NCBI GenBank assembly: GCA_035048485.1
Contig: CM068585.1
Span: forward strand, 58,010,637 to 58,074,636
Length of the DNA stretch: 64,000 bases
From: Pteria penguin
Lineage: Eukaryota > Mollusca > Bivalvia > Pterioida > Pteriidae
Direction of reading: 5' to 3'
Below the pieces are notes generated by a model that did not search any database, was not told where the DNA came from, and worked only from the letters and a program-made list of their open reading frames with translations. A program made the translations under genes and the position numbers. Of this stretch, positions 12,991 to 22,230 are shown one piece after another. Each line of letters starts with the position of its first letter. The first letter of the stretch is position 1.

Positions 12991-13898
12991 GCACAGGAAA
13001 CGTTTATAGAAAAAATATGTTGCTATCAAAAATATTGTAACAGTCCGACCGATGATCACATGTTTCCTCCATATACTAGTATAACTAAGGAAGTCGCTTG
13101 TGAAGTTCCATATCATTTAATGTTTGTAAGGTAGTGTTCACGTTAGTAATTCGATGAATTCAACATCATCATTGAATATGTAGAGAATGCTTAACAGATA
13201 ACCTCGGCTCTGGTAGGCCTAAAACTACTCCATAATAATGTTAACCCACTTTTATAACAGAACTCCAGCGGTCAGGTTACATTCTTATACTTTTCAGTTT
13301 GTAAAAATAACTTATTTCTTTATCCTATCAATAACTATAAAATGTTTGTTGCGTTATCTACGCCGTATAAAAACTTGTCAGGCCAGAATTTGTCAGGCTG
13401 ACAATTGTCAGGCTGAAATCATGTCAGACCGAAAATACGGAAAAGCGCATGACATGATTATTGCATTTATATGTACTTTAAGTTGAGTTACGAAATTCTG
13501 ATCCTCAGTTTCAAGATTCATGATTTTGTTTTTACCTAAGCTATTATTCGATGTCAACAGGTTCGAAGTCAAATCGAGAATGCCCGACTCTGGTGGCTGA
13601 TGCGCTTATATAGTGTTCCAGCTAATGAGAGAACGGCGTCGGCCTAACACTCTAAGAATCCATCCTGACAGAAAATTTACAAAGTAAAATTCACATTTAC
13701 AATGTCCTAATACACCAAAATAATAGTAATTAATCACATATCTTCAAACCAAGGTCATTTTCATATCTCACAAGCATTAAATGCAAATATCAATGTAATA
13801 TATTTTCTGGTCTACTTCCCGAACGCGGAAGCATAAAAACATAGATACAAATGCATTCCTGAATATAACTTAAAACTTATCGTTTAAATTAGTCACTC
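12991..13898. other. Non-coding stretch without recognised gene
   Basis: AT-rich. At about 13376-13432 the octamer TGTCAGGC and close variants recur four times. Otherwise no repeat, exon or RNA gene is recognised. Confidence 0.4.
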
Positions 13899-14702
13899 AA
13901 AAAAATTCCTAGGTTAGACCAGGAGCCCGGGGAGAGTAAGCGTCTTCTGTTTGCATGCATCACCCGTCACAGCAGTTCTTAAGAAACATGTCAAAATCCA
14001 GAGTTTTGGTTTCCTAATTGTACATACGAAAGTACAAACTGGTATACAAAGTCATATTTGGTGTTCACTGAACAGGTCTAGTAGTAGCATTCCAGAATAT
14101 TATTAATCATTCTAGAAAGAGGCACATCATATTTTCGTACAAGATTCCCATAACGACCGTAGAACTTCCAAAGTGACGATTTCAGACGTTCTTTAACATA
14201 TCCCTGCATTAGCAACTTATTAGCCAGTCGTTTGGCCCTTGGAATAAAACCGTCATATAGAGAACAGGCTCTTGCGTACCTTATAAGTTGAGATATAAAA
14301 ACTCCATAGGCAGGTGAGGACGGGATATTGCTGCAAAGAAACGGAAAGTTAGTTATTTGGAAGTTAAAATCGTCACGTTTGTCATACAGAGAGGTGTTCA
14401 AATGACCATTATTGTCGAAAGTTAAAAATATATCCAGATACGAAGCAAAATTGTTGCTGTCGGTTGTCTCTTTTATCTCAAGTTCATGGGGATAGATTTC
14501 AGGTATGTAATCCTTAAAGTTAGGATTATTGATCGACAATACGTCGTCTATATAACTATACGTAAAATTAAACTGAGATGCAAGGCTTTTTCTGCCTGTG
14601 GAGAGCATGTTTTGAATAAGTTCTGCCTCATGCGAAAATAAGAAAATGTAAGCAAGAAGAGGGGCACAGATAGTTCCCATGGGAATGCCAATGATTTGCT
14701 GA
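13899..14702 (-). mobile_element. Naiad-B Penelope-like element, 5'-truncated copy
   Basis: On the minus strand this holds the C-terminal half of a Penelope-type reverse transcriptase followed by a 3' region with GTGACGGGTGATGCATGC and GGAGACGCTTACTCTCC. The same 3' region recurs at 21729-22052. The protein is clearly different from Naiad-A, so it is a second family. Its truncated 5' edge abuts a Ty3 LTR fragment at 14703, which fits a 5'-truncated insertion into that LTR. The far end at about 13899 is set only by loss of similarity to the other copy. Confidence 0.75.
14078..14680 (-). pseudogene. Naiad-B reverse transcriptase, C-terminal fragment
   Basis: An open minus-strand frame of 200 codons. 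It starts at the conserved GIPMGT-type motif (here MGTICAPLLA) and contains the catalytic YIDD box (SYIDDVLSINN, about residues 42-52), then LDIFLTFD, TSLYDKRDDFNF and NIPSSPAYG, each aligning with the same blocks in the Naiad-A polymerase at 16491-18287. The fingers and all upstream domains are missing, so it cannot be active. It probably encoded the polymerase that copies the element RNA into DNA. The RT identity is firm; the family label is inferred from the paralog next door. Confidence 0.85.
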
Positions 14703-14775
14703 ATAAAGGGCTATACACACATACAGAGCCGAGTTACAATTATACAAATTTGACAAATGAAACAACTGGCCGTTA
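14703..14775 (-). repeat. Gypsy-2 3' LTR, truncated
   Basis: 73 bp match the start of the right-hand LTR at 22640-22712 with about five differences (TGTAACGGCC against TGTAACAGCC at the tip). The match stops where the Naiad-B reverse transcriptase begins. The preceding purine tract and the TG start support an LTR boundary. Confidence 0.75.
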
Positions 14776-14790
14776 CACCTCCCCCACCCT
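14776..14790 (-). promoter_or_regulatory. Gypsy-2 polypurine tract
   Basis: On the minus strand GAGGGTGGGGGAGG lies directly before the LTR start TGTAAC. This is the expected plus-strand primer site of an LTR retrotransposon. Confidence 0.75.
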
Positions 14791-14873
14791 CATTATCAGC
14801 TAATTCTCCTGAATTACAAAGATCCATATTATATAACCATGTATACTAGATACAGTTAATTACAACCTTTACG

Positions 14874-14992
14874 TTACGCCCTGTTCGTTAATTGTCCTAA
14901 TAAGATCATTTGTTGTCCTGTCTCTAGCTTCTCTGCATAAAAGGAATTGTTTGATGCATTCCTTCGATGGACGTGAGCGTGAGGATTCATAA
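14874..14992 (-). pseudogene. Gypsy-2 3' accessory ORF, C-terminal piece
   Basis: An open minus-strand frame reaches a stop at 14874, about 100 bp before the LTR. It is cut at its 5' side by Naiad-A at 14993, so it is probably the end of the extra ORF whose body lies at 18625-19779. No known domain is seen. Confidence 0.4.
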
Positions 14993-15208
14993 TTTCTACG
15001 GGGTATATGTGACGGGTGTTGCTAGCAAGCAGGAGATGCTCACTCTCCCCGGGCACCTGATCTCACTCCATCACAGGGGGTCACATATGCTCTTCAAGTA
15101 GACATATTTTGTTATTTTCCATTTGTTTTTCATTTTCACTGATTTTGTATGTCCTATGGTTTCATGATTTTTGGACTTGTGGTTTGGATTTATCCATCAT
15201 CTTTACAT
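14993..15208 (+). repeat. Naiad-A left terminal repeat
   Basis: 216 bp nearly identical to 18397-18612, from TTTCTACGGGGTATATG to CATCATCTTTACAT. It includes GGAGATGCTCACTCTCC, able to pair as a GGAGA/TCTCC hairpin, and ATATGTG with CACATAT as an outer stem. Equivalent to the pLTR of Penelope-like elements. Confidence 0.85.
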
Positions 15209-15433
15209 TTCAACAACTGTCCATGTGTCACTGCTGGTGGACAATTTGTCCCCGAGGACACTTGTCGGGCAGTCCTTTATATGTATATGGATAATGTTAA
15301 TAAGAAAACCATAGTGGCTGAGGCGTCGCCCACTATAAAAAGGCCTCAAACTGTAATGTGCAAGGACACGAGCATAGCAGTTAACTTAGGTGTCCCCAAT
15401 ATTATCTAAAATGACATTAGAAATCAAACATTT

Positions 15434-16144
15434 GTGGTAAGCACTAATAATAAACTCTGGTATCAACATGCGAATAGCTTCATAAACATCAAGCCCTGTA
15501 AGGTTAAACTAGTTGACGTAATTAAAGATTACCAATTCTCCCCTTATGATTGTGAAATATCTAAGTGCGGGACCAAAAATTGCAAAACTTGCAACATCTT
15601 AATTACAGACAATTCTTTTACGAGTAATTTAACCAAACATACCTTTCATACGCATAGTTTTGACCATTTGAATTGTAAGAGTTCAAATATTGTGTACGGT
15701 ATTGAGTGTTCACTCTGTGGGTTAATATATGTTGGAGAGACAAAGGGACAACTCCGTACAAGAGTATCAGGTCACAGGTCCAAAATAAATTGTGGTGGAA
15801 ACCAATTACTCTATCGCCACTTCAACCAGCCTGACCACTCTATTCTCTCAATGAAAATTAGAATTATAGAAAAAATATATCACCCCACAAACAATGCCAA
15901 TTTGAGCACTCCTTTTCGTCGGAAAAGAGAAGAATACTGGATAAGACGTCTCGGCACTGCTTCGCCCTATGGATGCAATGACAATATTAGTAGCATTGGT
16001 AATCTCACTAGTCCTGCGTGTCAATCAGTTAACGTACTCGCTTATTCAACAAAAGCTAGAGGAGGCATCGAAGTCATGGTACACGCAAATACAACAAACC
16101 TGAAATACATAATATTTCCTTTGATGCTCTTTTGCCATTTATAA
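15434..16144 (+). CDS. Naiad-A GIY-YIG endonuclease region
   Basis: A 236-codon open stretch holding a GIY-YIG-type nuclease. Visible are a Cys-rich lead (CGTKNCKTC near residue 45, followed by His-containing sequence), then NIVYGIECSLCGLIYVGETK (about residues 85-104), where VYG and IYVGE stand for GIY and YIG, then RVSGHRS with the catalytic-type Arg, and RREEYWI-like sequence further on with the acidic residue. Such domains nick the target for primed reverse transcription. The same frame is open upstream back to about 15281, apart from a TAA at 15407-15409, so the true start is probably upstream. It ends by frameshift; the next frame (16132-16490) carries the linker to the polymerase. Confidence 0.8.
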   Translation: MVSTNNKLWYQHANSFINIKPCKVKLVDVIKDYQFSPYDCEISKCGTKNCKTCNILITDNSFTSNLTKHTFHTHSFDHLNCKSSNIVYGIECSLCGLIYVGETKGQLRTRVSGHRSKINCGGNQLLYRHFNQPDHSILSMKIRIIEKIYHPTNNANLSTPFRRKREEYWIRRLGTASPYGCNDNISSIGNLTSPACQSVNVLAYSTKARGGIEVMVHANTTNLKYIIFPLMLFCHL

Positions 16145-16490
16145 ATAAACCTTTGGGCCTTCATCACATTCGTACAAACCTTTATTCTATTTCACTCAGA
16201 AAATTACACGAGTTGTACGTATCGTCCAGACACCGTATATTTACTGATATAAGCTCTGCAGAGTATAGACTAGATGGCATTATTATGGACATATCGACCG
16301 CTAGACTTTTTCGTCCCGTCAAGTCCGATATTTCTATGGAAAAATCTAATCGCCCTTTCATCAAAATTAAATTTGCAAATAAAGGCATTGATTATTTAAA
16401 TTTCGGCCAAATTTTAAATCATAAGTCTGTTTTAGAGAAAATACTGCATATTTCAAAAACAAAGATCCGCCATGTATTTCCTATAGCTAC
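16132..16490 (+). pseudogene. Naiad-A linker between endonuclease and RT
   Basis: This second frame continues the protein after the endonuclease frame breaks near 16130. It encodes a basic region (for example LHELYVSSRHRIFTD) and hands over to the polymerase frame near 16490. Loss of one reading frame at each end marks two indels in this copy. No independent function is inferred. Confidence 0.55.
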
Positions 16491-18287
16491 ATGCCATCAG
16501 TTGCATCCAAAATTTATAATTACAAAGGGTTTCTACAGTGTCTTGATCTTAGCAACTCTGCATGCCATTCTCAACCGTGTGCATGTTCCTCATCTAATTT
16601 CGTATATTCTCCTTGTGGCCATGTCATTACTGGTGATCTCGATATAGTTAAAAACACTAAATTAAGAGAACTTTTACTTAAAGGTCCAAAATACAGAGAA
16701 CCCAGATCATTCACATGGAGCCAAAATTTTGAGAATATTATGAACTGCTGCGAGGAATATGCCACACGATGGGCAAAAAGAGAGGAAGTACAAGTCGACA
16801 CTCTTTCGGAATGGATAAAATCTATTGCAGTACTGCTGAGATCAAAAATTAGAAAATTACAAGGTTCTGTAAACACCAGATTCGAATCTATTTTTAAAGA
16901 TCCTGATGTTGTCAGAGAACTTACCTTCCTCCAAGAACATTATATCATTACACCAGCAGATAAAGCATCTAATAATTATACATTTACTTGTAAGAAATAT
17001 TACTTTGACAGCCTAGTGAAAGAATTAGGATTAAATTCAACTCCAGGAAATCCTACTTATACTCTCACGAACTTTTCGGTTTCGGAAGTACTCGAGAATC
17101 ATAAATCTGTCCTCAATACGTTTGGTATTGACTCAAATAAATTGAATTTAGAACTTCCATATTTGTACTGTATTCCAAAAATGCACAAAACTCCGTACAA
17201 ACAACGCTTTATCGCTGGTTCCTCGAAGTGTTCCACAAAATCTGTATTGATGCTACTCACAAAAATATTATCAGAAATTAAATCTGGCCTTCATAGATAT
17301 TGCGAAACAGTATATTCCAGAAGTGGAATTAATCAAATGTGGATCCTTAAAAATTCAAAAGAGTTGTTAGAACATCTAAAATCAAAAAGTTTTACTAAAA
17401 TTCACTCCATCAAGTCCTTTGACTTTTCGACTCTGTACACAACGATCCCTCATCAGAAATCAAAAGACAGATTAGCGGAAATTATTCAAAATGCATTTAC
17501 TAGTAAAAACGGAAGCCGCAAATTCAAATATATAGTAATAGGCCACGATAAAACTTACTTTGTTAGGGAAAATTCTGATTCCAAAAATAAATACACTGAA
17601 ACAGCTGTCATTCAGATGTTGAACTTTCTTATCGATAACATTTTTGTGGTGTTTGGAGGTAAGGTTTTTCAACAAATTGTCGGCATTCCAATGGGCACTA
17701 ACTGTGCTCCGCTTCTGGCTGACATATTCCTTTATTCATACGAAGCTGAGTTCATTCAGTCTTTGCTTTCGCAAGGAAAAAAACAATTGGCTCTTGGCTT
17801 CAATTTTACTTACAGATATATAGATGACTTGTTTTCAATTAATAATCCTTCATTCGCGGATTACCTTAGCATCATCTATCCAAGTGAACTGGAGGTCAAA
17901 GAAAGCACAGAAACTAGTAATTCTACTTCGTATTTAGATATTATGTTGTCTTTCGACATTAATGGTCAATTGAACACCTCACTCTATGACAAACGTGACG
18001 ATTTCAATTTCGCTATCACAAACTTTCCTTTCATAAGTAGCAACATTCCATCATCGCCCGCATACGGCGGCGTATTCATATCTCTGTTAATACGTTATTC
18101 CAGAGCATGTTCAAATTACAATGACTTTGTTCTGAGGGCTAGGCGACTTTCAGTTAAGCTGCTCAACCAGGGTTATATATGTGCTAGACTAGCATCGTCA
18201 CTGAGGAAGTTCTACGGTCGTTACGAGACTCTTATTACTCCATATGATATCTCGTTATCCAGACTTTTAAATGATATTCTGGACTGA
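16491..18287 (+). CDS. Naiad-A reverse transcriptase
   Basis: A 598-codon open frame with the Penelope-type polymerase blocks in order: ITPADKASNNY (about residue 155), YLYCIPKMHKTPYKQRFIAG (about 224-243), SFDFSTLYTTIPH (about 308-320, holding the first catalytic Asp), QIVGIPMGTNCAPLLADIFL (about 397-416), the YIDD catalytic box RYIDDLFSINN (about 444-454), then LDIMLSFD and SSNIPSSPAYGG. It copies element RNA at the nicked target. The first ATG here is only where the frame opens after an indel; the native protein continues from the endonuclease upstream. The polymerase frame has no stop and keeps its catalytic Asp residues, so it is the best preserved TE gene in the window. Confidence 0.92.
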   Translation: MPSVASKIYNYKGFLQCLDLSNSACHSQPCACSSSNFVYSPCGHVITGDLDIVKNTKLRELLLKGPKYREPRSFTWSQNFENIMNCCEEYATRWAKREEVQVDTLSEWIKSIAVLLRSKIRKLQGSVNTRFESIFKDPDVVRELTFLQEHYIITPADKASNNYTFTCKKYYFDSLVKELGLNSTPGNPTYTLTNFSVSEVLENHKSVLNTFGIDSNKLNLELPYLYCIPKMHKTPYKQRFIAGSSKCSTKSVLMLLTKILSEIKSGLHRYCETVYSRSGINQMWILKNSKELLEHLKSKSFTKIHSIKSFDFSTLYTTIPHQKSKDRLAEIIQNAFTSKNGSRKFKYIVIGHDKTYFVRENSDSKNKYTETAVIQMLNFLIDNIFVVFGGKVFQQIVGIPMGTNCAPLLADIFLYSYEAEFIQSLLSQGKKQLALGFNFTYRYIDDLFSINNPSFADYLSIIYPSELEVKESTETSNSTSYLDIMLSFDINGQLNTSLYDKRDDFNFAITNFPFISSNIPSSPAYGGVFISLLIRYSRACSNYNDFVLRARRLSVKLLNQGYICARLASSLRKFYGRYETLITPYDISLSRLLNDILD

Positions 18288-18396
18288 GACCGATTCCGAT
18301 CACTTTACACAGATTTGACACCTTCTATACTAGAAGGTTACCTACTTCGACTTCTCCATATATATAGATACATATGGAATTCACACGATTTGACTC

Positions 18397-18612
18397 TTTC
18401 TACGGGGTATATGTGACGGGTGTTGCTAGCAAGCAGGAGATGCTCACTCTCCCCGGGCACCTGATCTCACTCCATCACAGGGGTTCACATATGCTCTTCA
18501 AGTAGACATATTTTGTTATTTTCCATTTGTTTTTCATTTTCACTGATTTTGTATGTCCTATGGTTTCATGATTTTTGGACTTGTGGTTTGGATTTATCCA
18601 TCATCTTTACAT
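18397..18612 (+). repeat. Naiad-A right terminal repeat
   Basis: 216 bp, near-identical to the left repeat. The 3' limit CATCATCTTTACA is shared by all Naiad-A copies, which supports it as the true end from which target-primed synthesis starts. Confidence 0.85.
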
Positions 18613-18624
18613 ACCTAGCGTTTC

Positions 18625-19779
18625 AAGTGGGATATTCGTACGGTAGGAATTTACTTCCGGGCAGACCTAAAAGTTATATTTGTCCGAGAGTTGCGTTGCT
18701 GTCTGCCATCTCCAAGCTCATCGCAGCAAATTCACACCACAGGAGTCTTTGGTCTGGTGTCATCTTACTCCATCCACGCGGTGGCCATACAAAGGACACT
18801 TCACCACGCACCAAGGTCACCTCACTATCCCAGTTTCTTCTGGCAGGTGGGCACAAAGGCATACAACCCCATGACAAAATCTCAGTCACCCCCGCCGGTA
18901 GTGAAATGATACCCCTCTATCAGGCGCACAGGTAAGACAATGTTCCGAGGGAATATCTTCCATCGTACTTGGTACCATGCGATCTGCAAATGGTGAAGGT
19001 GGCAGGAGTACATGTTCCTCATCTGTACAGACCTCATCGCATGGTTCTGCCTTTGGTACATGTTCAACTTCCTCCGTTTTTTCCTCAACCACATTACTAG
19101 TCTCCGGCGTTCCATGTCCTAGAGTGCATGGGTCATTAAAAACCTAAACGCTGTCTCCGCAGTCTAGGGTGGTGGTATGTAGACTGGGAGTAGGACCATT
19201 TTCTGCAACATATGAAACCTGAGGGCTGGGATTGACGGTAGCAGTGGAAGGGTAAGTGGCAAATGGAATGTCTTCTGTCTGCCCTTGCGCAACTGATGCA
19301 CTGGCGTTTTTGTGGATGGCGCTTCTTCAATAAATCTTGATTCGGATTCCAGAGGGAAATTTAGGGTGTTTCCTTTGAGTCGGCCACTCGCTTTCCATCG
19401 CTCTCAAAACGTCTTGGTGGTTTGGTCCATCCCGTTTCCGTAGCCGCTTCCTCATCAATTCCCTTGCCTTTTCCGCTCTTCCACTATCGTAGGGGGATAC
19501 TTTGGCGAGGTTCTTGTAATCCCTAGCCTTGGTTGCCAACTAGAATCCATTTCCCTTCTTGAAAAATTCAGTATCCAGATCGTTCTCCTTCATGGATACT
19601 GGATGGTATCTTTTACAGTGGTCCATGAGTTCTGGGATACTGCGTTTGAAAACCCTCTCTTCCTCTAAAAATGGACAGGTTACTTGCAGAGAATTATGTA
19701 TGGCTGAGGACATATGGTTCTTTAGATCTCTGGCAAAAACCTCATGATATCTCCAACAGGCGTGCTGTGTCAGTGCCAT
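18625..19779 (-). pseudogene. Gypsy-2 accessory ORF between integrase and 3' LTR
   Basis: Several minus-strand open stretches follow each other with few breaks: 19540-19779 (79 codons), 19327-19539 (70), 19136-19330 and 18886-19092. The first carries CPFLEEERVFKRSIPELMDHCKRYH, here only summarised as a Cys followed by a His-Cys-His cluster (about residues 35-60). The second is strongly basic (RKRLRKRDG), and the later part is acidic and proline-rich. The position, after integrase and before the LTR, is where errantivirus-type env or other third ORFs sit, but no signal peptide or membrane segment is seen. Function unknown; possibly nucleic-acid binding. Confidence 0.5.
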
Positions 19780-19943
19780 TCTGTGAAGAGAGAATATTTT
19801 TCTTAGTGATACAATTTAAGAGGATATGAACATGACAATGTTAAGAGTTGAGATTAACACAGCCTGACCGCTAGGTTTCTAATCCCCCATCAGTTATTGT
19901 ACACCGCCCATAAGTAAATGCCTTCTAGAGCCAAATGGGAAGT

Positions 19944-20252
19944 TCATAGTGTTAGTAGTATTAGAAAGATCAACAGAAACAACATCAACATCAAAATCAT
20001 CAACAGCTCTTCTGAATCATTCCATCCGATGCTGACATCTTTGTGTATCTTGAATACATAACTGTGAATATCAACGCGATAATGCTCTCTTCTACAACGG
20101 AAATGATTCGTATTACTGACAAGGTAGATAGGTTGATCATGGCCCCTTTCCATGTCTCTGATTCCTAGGAGTACTCCGTCACAAAGTAACATTTCTATAT
20201 CCACTAATAATGCATTCCACGAAGCCATGCATTCTTCAAAATATTGTTTCAT
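19944..20252 (-). pseudogene. Unrecognised minus-strand frame inside Gypsy-2
   Basis: A 102-codon frame between the integrase C-terminus and the accessory ORF. The middle contains DMERGHDQPIYLVSNTNHF and a His/Arg-rich FRCRREHYRVDIHSY. It ends in a hydrophobic Leu/Ile run that may be a read-through of low-complexity DNA. It may begin the accessory protein or be a separate small ORF. No family recognised. Confidence 0.35.
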
Positions 20253-20269
20253 CGTGTTGATCTTCTAAC

Positions 20270-20600
20270 TTTACTTTGGACTCTTCAATAACGTCCTTTG
20301 TTGTTCTGCCCAGGATGGAAGGTTCTGACCTCGGTATGGGGCTAATCGGTCTCTATGATGTACAACAGCTGCTTTAATCTTGCTTCTCTAAACCTTGTAG
20401 TGAATATCATCTATGACCTTGACAATGACAGCGGGTCATTTCCAAGCTGATGTTAGTTTGGTGCATACTCCTACTTTTCTAACTGGATCATAAACCCATA
20501 CAGGATCACCTATGTAAAATAGTTGTTTCTTTGAGGAAAGGTCATAGCGTTTCTTTTGTTAGAAGAAATTTTACTTCAGAGACTTCCTCGCGAAGATACG
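20270..20600 (-). pseudogene. Gypsy-2 integrase C-terminal region
   Basis: Minus-strand translation, with stops, gives GDPVWVYDPVRKVG, KLTSAWK and VVHHRDRLAPYRG in this order. These are typical of the DNA-binding tail of Ty3 integrases (GDxVWxxxP...KL...GPY-like...VxHxDRLKPY). The catalytic core and zinc-binding N-terminus are absent because of an internal deletion, so this is a relic. Confidence 0.65.
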
Positions 20601-20619
20601 TATGCGTTCAATTTTTTCT

Positions 20620-21022
20620 TCCCACTGTAAACCACGTAACACAGCCTCCATCAACCTCTGGAAGGTGGAGGGCTAATTCGTCAATCCAAAAGGCATGACA
20701 CGGAACTGGTACAAACCCTGACTTGAAAAGGCTGTCTTCTCCCTTCAAGACTGTCTAAACATTCATCTATCCACGGGAGGGGATAGGCATCTTTTACTGT
20801 CACATCATTCAGGTTCCTGTAATCAACGCAAAATCGTGTTGTTTTATCCTTCTTTGTTACCAGTACAAAACTTGAACTCCAGGGGGTGCTTGATGGCTCT
20901 ATAAATCCCATCTTCAACATCTTATCTTTTTCTTCTCTTTCTACAGACTTCTTTCCGAGGGGAATTCTTCTCGGAGGTTGCCTAATTGGAAAAACTGTAC
21001 CAGTATTAATCCTATGAAGCAC
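20620..21022 (-). pseudogene. Gypsy-2 reverse transcriptase, N-terminal part
   Basis: The minus-strand frame contains FPIRQPPRRIPL, MGFIEPSSTPWSSSFVLVTK, FCVDYRNLNDVTVKDAYPLP and, after a frame change near 20730, YQFRVMPFGLTN then RLMEAVLRGLQWE. These are the standard Ty3 RT blocks up to the palm. The YxDD box, RNase H and integrase core are missing: sequence jumps from here to the integrase C-terminus. The family call (Ty3/gypsy) is secure. Confidence 0.85.
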
Positions 21023-21447
21023 TCTGTTCTGCTAATGTCATCTGATGATTTAGAGAATACATCTTGATATGTTACTAGTAGTCTTGCTAATTTCTGCCTT
21101 TGTATCTGATCAAGTTCAGTTATGCTCCTATCAAACAGGTCCATTAGATGATCTGGTACTAACATGGTTGATTCTGAGGCTATCTCTACTCTGTTGGCGG
21201 TTGCTGGAGTAACATTTTTGGCTTGGGGTTCTTGTAGACGAAGAAGTTGACTAATTCCGAATTTGGTATTTGGATATAACACCACATTCCTGTCTTCTGT
21301 ATTCAGTATATGAACAATAACATTCCCTTTTCTGGTGTCGACGATTCCAGGTACAATCCTTACTCCCTTGTATGGTGTATCTGCAGTCTCTACTATTGCA
21401 ATATGATTGGGTTGGCTATTTACCGGATCCTCTACTTCTATAAACAT
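21023..21447 (-). pseudogene. Gypsy-2 protease-to-RT linker
   Basis: The frame carries VETADTPYKGVRIVPGIVDT and NTEDRNVVLYPNTKFGISQL, typical of the spacer between aspartic protease and RT in Ty3 polyproteins, then LDQIQRQKLARLLVTYQDVF, the usual lead into RT. The protease DTG motif itself is not found in this copy. Confidence 0.7.
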
Positions 21448-21554
21448 GGATGTTAAAGGTGGGACGTTAATGGTTTCCTTCGCATGAACATGACAAATTA
21501 ATTCAGCTTAACCTTCTACACATATTGGCATTGTTGTATTGTTAATTGTCCCCA

Positions 21555-21728
21555 AGTACTGCTTCGTATCTTTCTATGATGTCAACCGCTTGTGCAATTG
21601 AAGAACAGTTTCTGTCAATACAGCGGCATCTCATTTCTAAACTTATAGACTTGTAGAGCTGATTCAAAGCTAAGGCCTCTTGTGCTACATTATCCAGGTT
21701 CGGGTATGCTTTCTGTGACATTTGCCTC
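21555..21728 (-). pseudogene. Gypsy-2 gag, C-terminal exon-like piece
   Basis: Minus-strand reading gives QKAYPNLDNVAQEALALNQL, SLEMRCRCID and AVDIIERYEAVLGDN before a stop, a sequence type common in capsid C-terminal parts of molluscan Ty3 gag. It continues the gag piece at 22053-22230; the two are separated by the Naiad-B insertion. Confidence 0.7.
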
Positions 21729-22052
21729 TTTCTAGAATGATTGATAATATTCTGGAATGCGACTAAATGACCTGTTCAGTGAACACCAAATATGACTTTG
21801 TATACCAGTTTTGTACGTTCGTATGTACAATTAGGAAACCAAAACTCTTGATTTTGACATGTTTCTTAAGAACTGCTGTGACGGGTGATGCATGCAAACA
21901 GGAGACGCTTACTCTCCCAGAGCACCTGGTCTCACCTCGGAATTTTTCAGTATTTCGGGGTTCACAACAGTTTCTTTTTGAAACTTACACGATTTTGTAT
22001 CTGTCCTTGGACTTTGAGAATGATTAACGGTTTGGTACTTCTTCGATATTGA
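21729..22052 (+). mobile_element. Naiad-B 3'-end insertion inside Gypsy-2 gag
   Basis: About 324 bp match the 3' end of Naiad-B at 13899-14110 on the opposite strand (TTTCTAGAATGATT through TGACGGGTGATGCATGC and CTTACTCTCC). The seven bases TTGCCTC flank it on both sides (21722-21728 and 22053-22059). Removing the insert and one copy restores the gag reading across the join. It is a strongly 5'-truncated copy, as expected from target-primed reverse transcription. Confidence 0.85.
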
Positions 22053-22230
22053 TTGCCTCAGGTCATCACCAAGTGCTGCAATGGACTCTGCGCTCTGCCT
22101 CGTTCTGCTCTCAAAGCGGGATAGCCACCGATTTTGTTGTCTAGTGCTACCGAACCTATGTCCCAGTTGTTTAACCAATCCCTCGTATGTACTCTTCTCC
22201 CTTGGTGTCAGGCTTATATAAAAGGTCCTT
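22053..22230 (-). pseudogene. Gypsy-2 gag, central piece
   Basis: Minus-strand frame with LGHRFGSTRQQNRWLSRFES and ESIAALGDDLRQ, a recognisable Ty3 capsid segment. It is interrupted at 22053 by Naiad-B and loses similarity to gag beyond about 22230. The gag N-terminus is not found. Confidence 0.7.

Larger units (their letters stand above)
14993..18612 (+). mobile_element. Naiad-A, near-complete permuted Penelope-like element
   Basis: A 3.6 kb element flanked by direct terminal repeats (14993-15208 and 18397-18612). Between them is an N-terminal GIY-YIG endonuclease region followed by a Penelope-type reverse transcriptase, the reverse of the usual RT-then-endonuclease order. That order, plus a Cys cluster before GIY-YIG, is the published hallmark of Naiad/Chlamys elements. 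It lies in opposite orientation inside Gypsy-2. Three further Naiad-A pieces occur at 26640-28310, 45117-45330 and 49621-51615. No convincing target duplication is visible for this copy. The coding region needs one stop and about two frame changes to be read through. Confidence 0.85.

Noticed and set aside
14993..15208. Hammerhead ribozyme in the Naiad terminal repeat
   Set aside because: Penelope-like elements can carry them, but no CTGATGA with a matching GAAA core was found on either strand; CCTGATCTC is too far from the consensus.
16571..17675. Antisense frames opposite the Naiad-A polymerase
   Set aside because: They mirror the coding strand of the reverse transcriptase and recur identically opposite the other Naiad-A copies.
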